Positions 7,264 through 16,922 of a stretch of 64,000 nucleotides of DNA are shown here, in pieces (the stretch's first letter is position 1; each line of letters begins with the position of its first letter). Made by a program: the position numbers and the translations under genes. The notes under the pieces were generated by a model. It was not told the DNA's origin. It made no database searches and saw nothing but the letters and a program-made list of their open reading frames with translations. Source of the DNA: Chloroflexota bacterium (GTDB taxonomy: Bacteria > Chloroflexota > Dormibacteria > Aeolococcales > Aeolococcaceae); NCBI GenBank assembly GCA_005880985.1, contig VBIQ01000013.1, forward strand, positions 149,349 through 213,348, read 5' to 3'.

Positions 7264-8261
7264 AGATCGACGGCTCGCTGATGGCGCCGCTCGCCGAGGT
7301 GCCGGCGCGAGCGAGAGCGCTGGAGGCCGCGGGATACGACGGCGGCATCACCGCCGAGACCGGTCACGACCCCTTTCTCCCCCTGCTGCTCGCCGCCGAG
7401 CACACCGAGCGGCTGGAGCTGATCACCGCCATCACCGTCGCCTTCGCCCGCAACCCGATGACCGTCGCCGTCACCGCCAACGATCTGCAGCTGGCATCCC
7501 GGGGCCGGCTGCTGCTCGGCCTCGGCTCCCAGGTGAAGGCGCACATCGAGAAGCGCTTCAGCATGCCGTGGTCACATCCGGCGCCGCGAATGCGCGAGTT
7601 CATCCTCGCCGTGCGCGCCATCTGGCAGAGCTGGAACACCGGCGAGAAGCTCGACTTTCGCGGCGACTTCTACCAGCACACGCTGATGACCCCCTTCTTC
7701 AGTCCCGGCCCCAATCCGCACGGCGCGCCCCGGGTGCTGCTCGCGGCCGTCGGCGAGCTGATGGCCGAGGTCTGCGGCGAGGTCGCCGACGGCATCCTGG
7801 TGCACGCCTTCACCACCGAGCGCTACCTGCGCGAGCGCACCCTCCCAGCGATCGAACGCGGCCTCGCCCGGGCCGGGCGCAGCCGCGAGCGTTTCGAGGT
7901 GGTCTTCCCCGCCTTCATGGTCAGCGGCGAGACCGAGGAGCAGATGGCGGCGTCGGCGGCGCTGGTGCGACAGCAGATCGCCTTCTACGGTTCGACCCCG
8001 CAGTACCGCGCCGTTCTCGAGCTGCACGGCTGGGGTGAGCTGCAGGGAGAGCTCAACGTCCTGTCCAAGCAGGGACGCTGGAGCGAGATGTCGGAGCTGA
8101 TCGACGACGGGATGGTCGATGCCTTCGCGGTGCGCGGCCGTCCCGCCGACATCGCGGAGCGTTTCCTGCAGCGCTACGGCGACGTCGTCGACCGGGTCAG
8201 CCTCTACACCGGCGAGGCCACCCCGGCGATGATGGGCGCCCTCCGCGGGGAGCGGGTCTAG
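7260..8261 (+). CDS. LLM-class F420-dependent oxidoreductase
   Basis: A 333-aa TIM-barrel luciferase-like monooxygenase-family protein. Signature parts are AAGYDGGITAETGHDPF at the first barrel strands, LELITAITVAFARNPM, SRGRLLLGLGSQVKAH and the late ELMAEVCGEVADGI segment. These fit the F420-using family commonly annotated MSMEG_2256-like. The physiological substrate is unknown. An open frame extends further upstream but the ATG at 7260 overlapping the mscL stop gives the family's usual N-terminus (MKIDG). Confidence 0.85.
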   Translation: MKIDGSLMAPLAEVPARARALEAAGYDGGITAETGHDPFLPLLLAAEHTERLELITAITVAFARNPMTVAVTANDLQLASRGRLLLGLGSQVKAHIEKRFSMPWSHPAPRMREFILAVRAIWQSWNTGEKLDFRGDFYQHTLMTPFFSPGPNPHGAPRVLLAAVGELMAEVCGEVADGILVHAFTTERYLRERTLPAIERGLARAGRSRERFEVVFPAFMVSGETEEQMAASAALVRQQIAFYGSTPQYRAVLELHGWGELQGELNVLSKQGRWSEMSELIDDGMVDAFAVRGRPADIAERFLQRYGDVVDRVSLYTGEATPAMMGALRGERV

Positions 8262-8302
8262 ACCGACCGCTCAGGGCGCGTTCACGTCGAGGCGTCCCGT
8301 CG

Positions 8303-8308
8303 TACCCT
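8303..8308 (+). promoter_or_regulatory. -10 box (TACCCT), possible -35 TTCACG
   Basis: TACCCT lies 7 nt before the helicase ATG, with TTCACG at 8281-8286 giving a 16-nt spacer. The position suggests a leaderless mRNA. Confidence 0.5.
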
Positions 8309-8315
8309 GCGCGGA

Positions 8316-11156
8316 ATGCCGACCGTCCCCCTCGACCCCGATCAGCGTGCGGCCGTCGACCATCGCGAGGGGCCCTGCCTGGTGCTGGCCGGCCCGGGCA
8401 GCGGCAAGACCCGGGTCATCGTCGAGCGCTTCCTCGCTCTCGACGGCGAGGGAGTCGCCCCCGAGCAGCAGCTGGTGCTCACCTACACCGTCAAGGCCGC
8501 GGGCGAGATGCGTGAGCGCGCCGAGGCCGCCCACGGTGTCTTCCGCGGCGAGGTGCCGCTGACCAACTTCCACAGCTTCGGCAGGCGGGTGCTGCGGCAG
8601 TGGGGATGGTTGATCGGCGTCCCGCCCACCTTTCACATCGCCGACGCCGCCGAGCGCTGGCTGCACCTCGACGCGGTGCTCACCGAGCTGCAGCCGCGCT
8701 CGCTGTGGAACCCGCTGCGCCCGCATGACCTGATCTCCGCGCTGCTCGGCCTCATCGAGGACGCCAAGCAGGAGCTGATCACCCCGGACGCCTATGCCGC
8801 CTGGTGCGAGCGGCGCCGTCCCACCCTCGCCGATCCCGTCGAGGCTGCCCTGCTGGAGCGGCACGCCGAGTGCGCCGCCGTCTACGCCGCCCTGATCGAG
8901 CGCTATCGGCGCGCCGCGGTGCTCGACTACGACGACTGCATCCTCCTCGCCGAGCAGCTCATCCGCGAGCACCCCGCGGCCCGGGCGGCGGTGTGCGATC
9001 CGCTCGCCTTCGTCATGGTGGACGAGTACCAGGACACCAACTACGCCCAGGCGAGGCTGGTCGAGGCGCTGACGGCAAACCGCAACCTGCTGGTGGTGGC
9101 CGACGACGACCAGGCGATCTACAAGTTCCGCGGCGCCAGTCTGGTCAACCTCAACCGCTTCCAGCGGCTCTATCCCGAGGGCCGCACCGTGGTCCTGGGT
9201 CGCAACTACCGCAGCACCCGGCAGATCGTCGCCACCGGCCAGGGACTGATCGCGGCGGCAGCGCCCGAGACGCGCGTCACCAAGCGGCTGGCCTCCACCC
9301 GCGGCGAGGGAACACCGGTGGAGCTGTGGCAGGCTCCCGACGAGCGCAGCGAGGTGATGGCGGTGGCACGCGAGTGCCGCCGGCTCATCGACGCGAACGC
9401 GGCGGCGACCGGCATCGCCTGGCTGTTCCGCCGTCACGCCGACATGCGGGCGGCGATGGCGGCGCTGCAGGAGGTAGGCGTTCCCTACCAGGTGCGCGGC
9501 GGTGGCGGCTACTTCCAGCAGCCGGAGATCAAGCGGCTGCTGGCGCTGCTGAGCGCGGTCCACGACCCCGGCGACTCCCAGGCGGTGCTGCGCTGTCTGA
9601 CCCTCCCGGCCTGGCGGGTGAGCAACCGTGCCCGGCTGGCGCTGGTCGACGCATGCCGCGGCCACGACGTTGCCCTGCACGCCCTCCTGCTCGACGGGGC
9701 GATCGGCGAGCTCGACGAAGCGGACCAGGCGGTGGCGCGCCGCTGCGCCGCCGACCTGCTCGAGCTGCACGGCCGCAGCCTCGACGAGGACGTGCGGACC
9801 CTGCTGCACGACGCCGTCGCAGCGAGCGGCTTTCTCGGCATCCTCGAGTTCGACCGCGACCTCGAGCGGATCCAGGCGGGCGCCAACCTCAACAAGTTCT
9901 ACGAGCTGCTCGATGCCTTCGCCGACTGGGGGACCGACCTGCGGTTGGGGCCGGCGCTGCACTATCTCGAGATCCTGCGCGACTCCGGCACCGCCGACGA
10001 CGTGGCGGCGATCGATCCGGTCGAGGACAGCGTCTCGCTGCTCACCGCCCACAGCGCCAAGGGACTGGAATGGCCGGTGGTGTTCATCGCAGGGTGTGTG
10101 GAGAGTCGATGGCCCGGGCGGGGCGGGTTTCCGGCACGGCTGGGACTCCCCGACGAGCTGGTTCCCGAGCCCCCACCGCCTGGCGACGGGGTGATCGACG
10201 AGGAGCGGCGCCTCTTCTACGTCGCCGCCACGCGGGCGCGCGACCGGCTCATCCTCTGCGCGGCGACGCGCTATCCCCGCTCCTACGCCGACGAGCGCCT
10301 CAGCCCCTTCCTCGCCGCCCCGGCGGGACGCAACGGGGCGCCGCGGCCGGTGCCGGTCCCCTACGCGCCGCCAGCGCTGCAACCCCGGCCGCGCCCGGCG
10401 GCGGGGTTGGTCCGCGAACGGGTCCCGGTTGGGGTGCGCGATCTCCGCGACTTCAACGACTGTCCGCGCCGGTATGAGTATCGTCGCCGCTACCGCATCC
10501 CGGTGCAGCGCTCACCGCAGCAGCTCTACGGCGAGCTGGTGCATGGGGTGCTCGAGGCCGCGGCGATGATGCGCCTCGCCGGTGGCGATGCGGGCCCCGA
10601 GGAGATCGCGGCGCTCTGGCAGTCGTCCTGGGCGGCGGCGCACGGGCCCAAGGGAGCGCAGCCGCAGCTGCGCGAGTACGGCGAGCAGCAGCTTCGCCGC
10701 TACGTCGAGTCGGACGCGTGGCGGGAGGCGACCATCCTCGAGGTGGAGCGCGATTTCACCCTGCCGCTGGACGCCGCCGACCTGCGCGGACGCTTCGACC
10801 GCATCGACGCCGCCGGCGGCGGCGCGCGGGTGGTGGTCGACTACAAGACCGGGCCGGTGCGCGACGTCGACAGCGTCGGCCGCGACCTGCAGGTGCGCGC
10901 CTACGCGGTGGCGCTGGCGCAGCGCGAGGCCTCGGACGAGGTTGCCGTCGAGGTGCACCACCTGCAGACGGGCGAGGTGGCCCGCGTCGACTTCGATGCG
11001 CCGCGACTGCGGCGTGCCTTCGGCCACCTGTCGGCGCGCACCGCCGAGCTCGCCGCCGCCTGGCGGGAACGCTCCTTTCCGCCGCGACCCGCCGCCCACC
11101 GCTGCCGCGGCTGCGACTTCCGCATCGTCTGCGACGAGGGCCGCGAGGCGCTCTAG
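8316..11156 (+). CDS. UvrD/AdnAB-like helicase fused to a PD-(D/E)XK nuclease
   Basis: A 946-aa superfamily 1A helicase with a C-terminal RecB-type nuclease. Helicase motifs in order: GPGSGKT (26-32), NFHSFGRRVL, VMVDEYQDT, DDDQAIYKFRGA, NYRST, TAHSAKGLEWPVV and YVAATRARDRLIL. The nuclease part begins near residue 710 and has DRIDAAG, VVVDYKTGP and QVRAYAVAL, plus Cys in NDCPRRYEY and the CRGCDFRIVC cluster expected to bind Fe-S as in AddB/AdnB. It should process DNA ends for recombination. A partner subunit is not adjacent, so it may act alone or with a distant gene. Confidence 0.9.
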   Translation: MPTVPLDPDQRAAVDHREGPCLVLAGPGSGKTRVIVERFLALDGEGVAPEQQLVLTYTVKAAGEMRERAEAAHGVFRGEVPLTNFHSFGRRVLRQWGWLIGVPPTFHIADAAERWLHLDAVLTELQPRSLWNPLRPHDLISALLGLIEDAKQELITPDAYAAWCERRRPTLADPVEAALLERHAECAAVYAALIERYRRAAVLDYDDCILLAEQLIREHPAARAAVCDPLAFVMVDEYQDTNYAQARLVEALTANRNLLVVADDDQAIYKFRGASLVNLNRFQRLYPEGRTVVLGRNYRSTRQIVATGQGLIAAAAPETRVTKRLASTRGEGTPVELWQAPDERSEVMAVARECRRLIDANAAATGIAWLFRRHADMRAAMAALQEVGVPYQVRGGGGYFQQPEIKRLLALLSAVHDPGDSQAVLRCLTLPAWRVSNRARLALVDACRGHDVALHALLLDGAIGELDEADQAVARRCAADLLELHGRSLDEDVRTLLHDAVAASGFLGILEFDRDLERIQAGANLNKFYELLDAFADWGTDLRLGPALHYLEILRDSGTADDVAAIDPVEDSVSLLTAHSAKGLEWPVVFIAGCVESRWPGRGGFPARLGLPDELVPEPPPPGDGVIDEERRLFYVAATRARDRLILCAATRYPRSYADERLSPFLAAPAGRNGAPRPVPVPYAPPALQPRPRPAAGLVRERVPVGVRDLRDFNDCPRRYEYRRRYRIPVQRSPQQLYGELVHGVLEAAAMMRLAGGDAGPEEIAALWQSSWAAAHGPKGAQPQLREYGEQQLRRYVESDAWREATILEVERDFTLPLDAADLRGRFDRIDAAGGGARVVVDYKTGPVRDVDSVGRDLQVRAYAVALAQREASDEVAVEVHHLQTGEVARVDFDAPRLRRAFGHLSARTAELAAAWRERSFPPRPAAHRCRGCDFRIVCDEGREAL

Positions 11157-11181
11157 ACCCGACGCCCGGTGAGCGTCACCG

Positions 11182-11607
11182 TCAGTTCTGATATTCCTTG
11201 GCGGTGCTGCTGATGGTGGCGGAGTGCAGCCCGAACAGCCCGGCCATGGGATTGAACGAGTACGACACCGACACGGTGCAGTACGAGCCCAGCGAGTCGC
11301 TCGACTGGCTGGCGGTGACGGTGATCGCCTTGGAGAACGGTCCCGAGTTTTTCTGGGCGGCGGTCTGCGCCGACGTCTGGTCGCACGACGGGTTGGCGAC
11401 GATCGCCTGCCGAGCACCCTCACGGGCGGCGTTGGTGACCTCGGTGCGGGCGAAGACGAACCAGGCGCCCGTCAGCAGCCCGAAGATCAGCGTCAGAAAG
11501 ACGACCCCGGCCAGGGCGAACTCCACGATCGAGACGCCGCGACTCCCGCGCCGCCGCGGCCTCGCCGGAGCGCCCGACCTCGTCGCTGCCACCATCGGGC
11601 TCAGCAT
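11182..11607 (-). CDS. TadE-like pilus assembly pseudopilin
   Basis: A 141-aa protein. After a basic N-terminus it has the TadE core SRGVSIVEFALAGVVFLTLIFGLLTGAWFV, with Glu after the processing site and one hydrophobic helix, then a short periplasmic/exterior domain with two Cys. It is the third gene of a minus-strand set (TadG-like, TadE, TadE) and overlaps the preceding TadE gene by 7 nt. Presumed role: minor subunit of the Tad pilus whose Flp pilin is at 1998. Confidence 0.85.
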   Translation of the reverse strand: MLSPMVAATRSGAPARPRRRGSRGVSIVEFALAGVVFLTLIFGLLTGAWFVFARTEVTNAAREGARQAIVANPSCDQTSAQTAAQKNSGPFSKAITVTASQSSDSLGSYCTVSVSYSFNPMAGLFGLHSATISSTAKEYQN

Positions 11608-12068
11608 GGCCGCGGAGTCGGTGACGGCGACGCCGGCGACGGCGTCGGACAGACGTACACGTTGACCACCGACGACATCTGCACCGGGTTCGCCACCGGA
11701 AGGAACCGCAGGATCAGCGACATCGAGCAGGTCACCTGGACGGTCTGCTCGAACGGGGTGCCGCCGCCGCTGGTGGTGGGCAGCGGGGACGGCGAGGTGA
11801 GCGCCTGCACGGTGGGGCTCTGGCAGGCGAACCCGTTGCCGCCGGTGGAGCCGTCGACCACCGACTGCAGATTGGCCTGCGTGTAGCCGGGATGACCGGT
11901 GGCGTAGAGCCCGGCCTCGCGGGCCGCGTCGCTCACCTCGTTGCCGGCGAAATAGATGCGGGCGAGGTCGACGCCTCCGCCCACCAGGGCGAGCAGCAGC
12001 GGGGTGATCAGCGCGAGCTCGACCAGGCTCTGCCCGCGCCGCCGCCGCAACCGCCGCCGCCGCATCAT
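11601..12068 (-). CDS. TadE-like pilus assembly pseudopilin
   Basis: A 155-aa protein with a strongly basic leader of Arg residues, then GQSLVELALITPLLLALVGGGVDLARIYF, the TadE hydrophobic core with Glu5, followed by NEVSDAAREAGLYATG. The exterior part has three Cys and a Pro/Ser-rich C-terminus ending PTPRPC. It directly follows the TadG-like gene with no gap (12068/12069) and overlaps the next TadE gene, so the three are co-translated. Confidence 0.88.
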   Translation of the reverse strand: MMRRRRLRRRRGQSLVELALITPLLLALVGGGVDLARIYFAGNEVSDAAREAGLYATGHPGYTQANLQSVVDGSTGGNGFACQSPTVQALTSPSPLPTTSGGGTPFEQTVQVTCSMSLILRFLPVANPVQMSSVVNVYVCPTPSPASPSPTPRPC

Positions 12069-13184
12069 CTATCCAGCGAGTCCGATCGAGAGGGGGGTGT
12101 AGGTCGGCGGCGTGCCGCAGCTCTGGCCCTCCGGGCAGCCGCTGTTGGGCAGCTTGGCGCTGTAGCCGACGATCTTGCCGGTCCAGGGCGAGCTGGGGTT
12201 GGTGTTGGCCGAGTCCGGGATGATGGCGACGAAGCCGACGATGTGGAAGTGGTTGACGCCGGACTGCTTGTAGGACGAATCGATCACCGGAAGATAGAGC
12301 GGCGTCTGGTTGTTGTAGGCGTTGACGACGTTCTGGGTCGGTTCCTGGCCGAGGGCGTTACCGCTCGAGGAGCAGGCGTCCCCCTGCTGGTACACGTTGG
12401 GATGCCCGTTGCAGTCGTCCTCGAACTTGAGAAAGCCCTTGAAGCCGTTGCCGTTGATGCCCCAGGCGGGATCGCCGCAGGCGGCGTCGGCCGCGAACTG
12501 GTTGGAACGGAAGACGACGTCGTCGCCGATCTTGATCCAGGCGCCCTCGACCCCGTTGTTGCAGGTCTTGAACCAGACCACCCAGGGGCCGGAGTTGGGT
12601 TGGGTCACGTCCACCGACTGCACCGCGGAGAAGGTCGAGGTTCCCTTGGCCGCCTCCTGGGCCGTCTTGAACCCCACCAGCTGCACGAAGCGGGTGCTGT
12701 GCGCCGGGTCGCGCGAGGTGACCTCGACACCGTGGGCGGCGCTGGGGATCGAGCCGCCACCGACCGCGACCGGTCCGGCGACGCGCTGGCCGCTGGCGTC
12801 GGTGTAGTAGGCGGTTACGTCGGTGGCACAGGTGAGCCCGGGACTGCCGCCCGACTGGCTTCCGGTGGCGGTATCGCAGACCACCTTGGAGATGTCGGTG
12901 TCGCTGTAGAGCCCGCTCGCCGGCGACCCGGTGGTGCGGAAATTGGCCGCCAGCATGTGCGCGCTCGCCTCGGCGGCCGAGTCCGCCGACGCCTGCATGG
13001 CCCGACGGTTGAGCAGCGCCTGCCCCCCATCAATGGCGAGGCCGACCAGCCCGAGCAGGCCGACCGACACCACCGCGAAGAGCACGATCGCCTGCCCGGA
13101 GCGGGTGGAGGCGCCGCGGCGCGCCCGCTTGCGCTGCTGCTGAGTGCCCGCCGCCATCGACCGGCCTGTCTGAATTTTTCTCAT
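12069..13184 (-). CDS. TadG-like pilus assembly protein
   Basis: A 371-aa protein with a basic N-terminus, GQAIVLFAVVSVGLLGLVGLAIDGGQALLNRRAMQASADSAAEA (TadG/TadE_N core), and a long exterior domain rich in Asn, Gly and Cys. Eight or so Cys in CNNGVEGAW, ACGDPAW, DDCNGHPN and NSGCPEGQSCG suggest disulfides. It lacks an obvious von Willebrand MIDAS motif. It heads the pilus gene set; no tadA, tadB, tadC or rcpA is present here, so the machinery is encoded elsewhere or is incomplete. Confidence 0.85.
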   Translation of the reverse strand: MRKIQTGRSMAAGTQQQRKRARRGASTRSGQAIVLFAVVSVGLLGLVGLAIDGGQALLNRRAMQASADSAAEASAHMLAANFRTTGSPASGLYSDTDISKVVCDTATGSQSGGSPGLTCATDVTAYYTDASGQRVAGPVAVGGGSIPSAAHGVEVTSRDPAHSTRFVQLVGFKTAQEAAKGTSTFSAVQSVDVTQPNSGPWVVWFKTCNNGVEGAWIKIGDDVVFRSNQFAADAACGDPAWGINGNGFKGFLKFEDDCNGHPNVYQQGDACSSSGNALGQEPTQNVVNAYNNQTPLYLPVIDSSYKQSGVNHFHIVGFVAIIPDSANTNPSSPWTGKIVGYSAKLPNSGCPEGQSCGTPPTYTPLSIGLAG

Positions 13185-13378
13185 GCCCTAGACGACGGAG
13201 ACCCACGCTGCGGTCGGGAGGGGGGCCCCACCCATGATCCCGACCGGCGATGCAACGCACCGTGCCTCGAATTGTCGCGGGGGTCGCTGACTGGTCGGTG
13301 CGAAAAGCGGCAACGGAGCCGTGACGTAGCGGTGGCGGGGTTTTTGCCATCAACTCTCAGCGTTTGAGCTTGGTGCGT

Positions 13379-15115
13379 TCACCCGTTACCGGATCGCCAG
13401 ACCTCAACGCCTGCGTCCGCCCTCGGTTCGGCCCCGAGCAGGTCGCGGATGAAATGCACCGTGGCGTCCTGATGCGGACTGGGTCCCACCACGATCGTGC
13501 TGACGCTCCAGCGGCGCAGGTCGGCCATCAGCGTGGTTCGCAGACCCGGCGTGAGAGCCGGTGGCTGACCGGTTCTGGCGATGCCGCCGAGGGCGGCCGA
13601 CATCGCCGTCGGCGGCGCCCCCGTCTGCGCCACGCCCCCCCTCGCCGCCCTCAGGAAGTAGCCCTCCGGCATGCGGAAGCGGAAGCCCGACTGAGCCTGC
13701 CAGACCATGGTGAGGTCGTTGCCCGGGCCGTCGGTGAAGGGCACCACCAGGGCAACCGTCCCGCCGGCGAGGTCCTGCGCGGCCCGCCCTGCGGTGAAGT
13801 ACGCGGGCGCGGCGACCTGCCCGCTGGGAAACCCGGCGGTGGGCAGCAGGCAGACCAGCGACAGCGCGAGCAGCCCACCTCCCCACAGCGCACGGCCCCG
13901 GCCACCCTGGTGCAACCAGGCGACGAAGATCGCGACCATCAGCCCCGCCAGGAGGAAGAGGTACACGGTGAACCGGACCGGCAGCACGTTGTCGAGCGCA
14001 GGCAGGTGGGTGAAGACGTCGGCGGGCAGGCGGGCGGCGCGCACGGTGCGCCCGCCGATGTGTAGCTGCGGTCCGAGCGAGAGCAGACCGACGGCAACGC
14101 CGAGGATGACGCACAGACGGACGAGCGCCGACCGCCATAGCCGCAGGGCGACCACCCCGATGATCACCAGCAGAGGGATGCCGAGGTAGGCCGTCTGCTC
14201 GGCGCCGTTGCCGGAGAAGCGGTCGCTGATCGATGCCGCCCATGACGGCGTCAGCTGCTGAACGCCGCCCACCGGGATGACGAGGTTGAGCACGTCGCTC
14301 ACGTAGACGTTGGGGGCGTGGATCACGCCGGTCACCCGCTGCGGACCGTGGAACTGGATCAGCAGCGGGCCGGCGGCGACGATCGCGGTCAGCGCGAGGG
14401 CCACGCCGAGGGCGGTCCCTGCATAGGCGAGACGACGCCACGTCACCAACCGCCGGTGGATCGCCGCGAGCACCACGACCGCGAGCGCCGCCACCACCAC
14501 CTCGGTGGCGAGCATCTCCTCGCTGACGAAGAGCTGGACGAGAGCCAGCGTGCCGAGGGCGATGCCGGCTATCCAGGGACGCCAGTGCTGCCGGCGCACG
14601 ATCTCGTCGCCGACCAGCAGGAGCAACGGCGGCACCGCCGCCAGGCTGAGATTGGGATGGCCCTGGGCGTGAGCGACGATGTACGGAGAGAACCCGTAGA
14701 GCAGAGCGCCGGCGAACGCCGCCTCGCGCCGCGGCACGAAACGGCGGATGGCGATGCACGCCGCCCAGGCGGAGAGTGCCGGGCTCAGGGTGACGAAGAG
14801 GTTGTAGGAGACCAGTGGCCCGGCCAGCGCGGTGACCGGCCACATCGCCACCGCCACCAGCGGCACCGAGGCGTTCCACATCAGGTTCACGCCATCCGGG
14901 TAGTTGAGGTAGGTGGTGAGCAGGGGGTTGTGACCGTGCGCAAGCGCGAAGGGTGTCCAGCTCAGGAACCACGCGAACTGCACCGCATCGCCACCGCCAC
15001 CGATCAGTCGCGTGCCCGGCGACGACCACGCGCTGCGGAAGAGCAGGAAGGCGAGCCCGAGGTAGACGAAGGCCTCGACGAGCGCGCCCCGGGCGCCGAT
15101 CCGGCGGGCGATCAC
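13379..15115 (-). CDS. Multi-pass membrane protein, GT-C glycosyltransferase-like
   Basis: A 578-aa protein with about ten to twelve hydrophobic segments. The first exterior loop has GGGGDAVQFAWFLSWTPFAL, an acidic D-x2-Q motif as in GT-C mannosyltransferase-like proteins, followed by LNYPDGVNLMWNASVP. The C-terminal 150 residues are soluble. It probably transfers a sugar from a polyprenyl carrier at the cell surface, but family assignment rests on topology and one motif. It lies 7 nt after the DedA-like gene and ends a minus-strand chain starting at 18119. Confidence 0.65.
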   Translation of the reverse strand: MIARRIGARGALVEAFVYLGLAFLLFRSAWSSPGTRLIGGGGDAVQFAWFLSWTPFALAHGHNPLLTTYLNYPDGVNLMWNASVPLVAVAMWPVTALAGPLVSYNLFVTLSPALSAWAACIAIRRFVPRREAAFAGALLYGFSPYIVAHAQGHPNLSLAAVPPLLLLVGDEIVRRQHWRPWIAGIALGTLALVQLFVSEEMLATEVVVAALAVVVLAAIHRRLVTWRRLAYAGTALGVALALTAIVAAGPLLIQFHGPQRVTGVIHAPNVYVSDVLNLVIPVGGVQQLTPSWAASISDRFSGNGAEQTAYLGIPLLVIIGVVALRLWRSALVRLCVILGVAVGLLSLGPQLHIGGRTVRAARLPADVFTHLPALDNVLPVRFTVYLFLLAGLMVAIFVAWLHQGGRGRALWGGGLLALSLVCLLPTAGFPSGQVAAPAYFTAGRAAQDLAGGTVALVVPFTDGPGNDLTMVWQAQSGFRFRMPEGYFLRAARGGVAQTGAPPTAMSAALGGIARTGQPPALTPGLRTTLMADLRRWSVSTIVVGPSPHQDATVHFIRDLLGAEPRADAGVEVWRSGNG

Positions 15116-15122
15116 CCCCCGA

Positions 15123-15785
15123 TCACGGAGCGGTGGGCGGCGACAGCTCGCTGCGGGTCGCCAGCAGCCCTACCGCCAGGCAGACGGGACAGCTGGCTTC
15201 GGCCGACGCCTCCGCTCCCCGGCGACCGCGACGCACGATCCACACGGTGACGGCGGCGAGCGCCAGGGCGACGAGGACGACGATGGTCGGAGTGCGCGCG
15301 GCGCCGAGTGCGTCGCGGGCGACCGGGCCGAGAAGGTAGCCGAGGACCAGGTGCACCTGGAGGAACACCGAGCCGCCCACCACCAGCAGCAGCAGCGCAC
15401 GCGACGCGCGCAGCTGGGTGCCGGCGGTCGCCAGCACGGTGACGGTGCGCAGTCCCGGCATCGCCCGCCCGGCGGCGACCGCCATCTGCCCGCGCCCTTC
15501 GAGGACCGCGCCGGCACGTTGCAAGCGCGGCGCGGTCAACCCGACGCGTGGGCCGAGACGCCGGAGCAGGCTCTGCGCGGGGCCGCGCGCGAGCAGATAG
15601 AGCACGGAGGTTCCGATCACGGTGACCGCCTCGAGGGCGAGCACCGCCGCCCACAGCGGGATCGCGTGGGCCGCGGCGCGCTCGCCGACGAGGATCATCA
15701 ACAGATCGCCGGGGACCGGCAGCGGCACACCGGCCTCGATCAGCAGCAGCGCTCCCAGCAGCACCGGCACCCCCGCGGACGACAT
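15123..15785 (-). CDS. DedA/VTT-domain membrane protein
   Basis: A 220-aa inner-membrane protein. The N-terminal hairpin EAGVPLPVPGDLLMILVGERAA is the DedA signature, and GRAMPGLRTVTVLATAGTQLRASR matches the conserved GR.xPGxR region that includes the functional Arg. DedA proteins move phospholipids or polyprenyl phosphates across the membrane. The C-terminus (SCPVCLAVG) has a CxxC pair. Its ATG overlaps the acyl-CoA dehydrogenase stop by TGATG. Confidence 0.85.
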   Translation of the reverse strand: MSSAGVPVLLGALLLIEAGVPLPVPGDLLMILVGERAAAHAIPLWAAVLALEAVTVIGTSVLYLLARGPAQSLLRRLGPRVGLTAPRLQRAGAVLEGRGQMAVAAGRAMPGLRTVTVLATAGTQLRASRALLLLVVGGSVFLQVHLVLGYLLGPVARDALGAARTPTIVVLVALALAAVTVWIVRRGRRGAEASAEASCPVCLAVGLLATRSELSPPTAP

Positions 15786-16906
15786 CAGAGGTCGATCAGC
15801 GTGGCGACCCGCTCGCGGTGGTAGCCGGGATCGCCGAGCAGTGCCGCCATCGCGAGTGCACGGCGGTACCAGAGGTGGAGGTTCGCCTCCCAGGTGAAGC
15901 CGATGCCGCCGTGGAGCTGGATCGCCTGCGAGGTGGCGGCGCGGTAGGTGTCACCGGTCCATGCCTTGGCCGCGGAGACCGCGAGCGGAGCGTTGTCGAG
16001 GTCCTCGTCGCAGCACCAGGCGGCGTAGTAGCTCAACGACCGGGCGCTCTCGACCGCCAGCAGCATCTCGGCGCAGCGGTGGGACACGCCCTGGAACGAA
16101 CCGATCGGCCGGCCGAACTGCTGGCGCGTCCTGGCGTACTCGACGGTCAGCTCGAGCACCTTCTGTGCTCCGCCGCACATCTCGGCGCACTGCAGGGCGG
16201 TGGCGCGGTCGAGCACCCGCTCGATCGTCGCCCAACCGCAGGGCTCGCCGCCGAGCAGGCAGTCGGAGCCGACCTCGGCACCGGGCAGGCGCAGCGTCGC
16301 CAGCCGGCGGGTCGGGTCGATGCCGGCCTCGTCGGTCAGCTCGCAGGCGCCGGCATCGACGACGAAGAGTCCGGGTTGTCCCTCGAGGAGCGCGGCGACG
16401 ACCACGCTGCCCGCGATGTCGAGGTCGGGAACGAACGCCTTGCTGCCCTCGAGACGGTATCCGTCGCCGGCCGGGGTGGCGGTGGTGGTGACCCCGTCGC
16501 GGCCGAGGACGCCGTCCCGCTCGAGGATCGCCAGAGTGCCGCGAACCTCCCCCGCCGCGATCCGCGGCAGCCAAGCGCCACGCTGCCTGGCGTCGCCCGC
16601 GACCCGGATCGCCTCGGTGAAGAGGCCGACGGTCGAGAACCACGGCGCGGGCACCAGGCTGCGCCCCATCTCCTCGGAGAGGATGGCCAGGTCGACCAGG
16701 GGGCGGCCGAGCCCGCCGTGACCCTCGTCGACGCCGAGGCCCATCCAGCCGAGCTGCGCCATGCTGTCCCAGAGACGGTCGACCCCATCGCCGCCGGCGC
16801 CGGCATCGGCGGCCTCCCTGACCAGGCCGATGGGACACCGGTCGTCGAGAAAGTCGCGCGCCGAGGTGCGCAGCAGGTCCTGCTCGTGGGTGAAGGCGAC
16901 GTCCAT
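15785..16906 (-). CDS. Acyl-CoA dehydrogenase (second of pair)
   Basis: A 373-aa flavoprotein. It has the N-terminal helical domain (EQDLLRTSARDFLDDRCP), the middle beta-domain, and the C-terminal TRQQFGRPIGSFQGVSHRCAEML plus QLHGGIGFTWEANLHLWYRRA. The last reads GFTWE, a common position for the catalytic-base region of this subclass. It follows a second dehydrogenase gene by 16 nt. Such pairs often form heteromers on bulky acyl-CoA such as steroid side chains, but here the substrate is unknown. Confidence 0.88.
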   Translation of the reverse strand: MDVAFTHEQDLLRTSARDFLDDRCPIGLVREAADAGAGGDGVDRLWDSMAQLGWMGLGVDEGHGGLGRPLVDLAILSEEMGRSLVPAPWFSTVGLFTEAIRVAGDARQRGAWLPRIAAGEVRGTLAILERDGVLGRDGVTTTATPAGDGYRLEGSKAFVPDLDIAGSVVVAALLEGQPGLFVVDAGACELTDEAGIDPTRRLATLRLPGAEVGSDCLLGGEPCGWATIERVLDRATALQCAEMCGGAQKVLELTVEYARTRQQFGRPIGSFQGVSHRCAEMLLAVESARSLSYYAAWCCDEDLDNAPLAVSAAKAWTGDTYRAATSQAIQLHGGIGFTWEANLHLWYRRALAMAALLGDPGYHRERVATLIDL

Positions 16907-16922
16907 CAGCGTGCTCCGCCGG

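Noticed and set aside
8271..10382. 703-aa minus-strand open frame opposite the helicase
   Set aside because: Full helicase motifs lie on the plus strand; the antisense frame is a GC-rich shadow rich in His, Gly and Arg.
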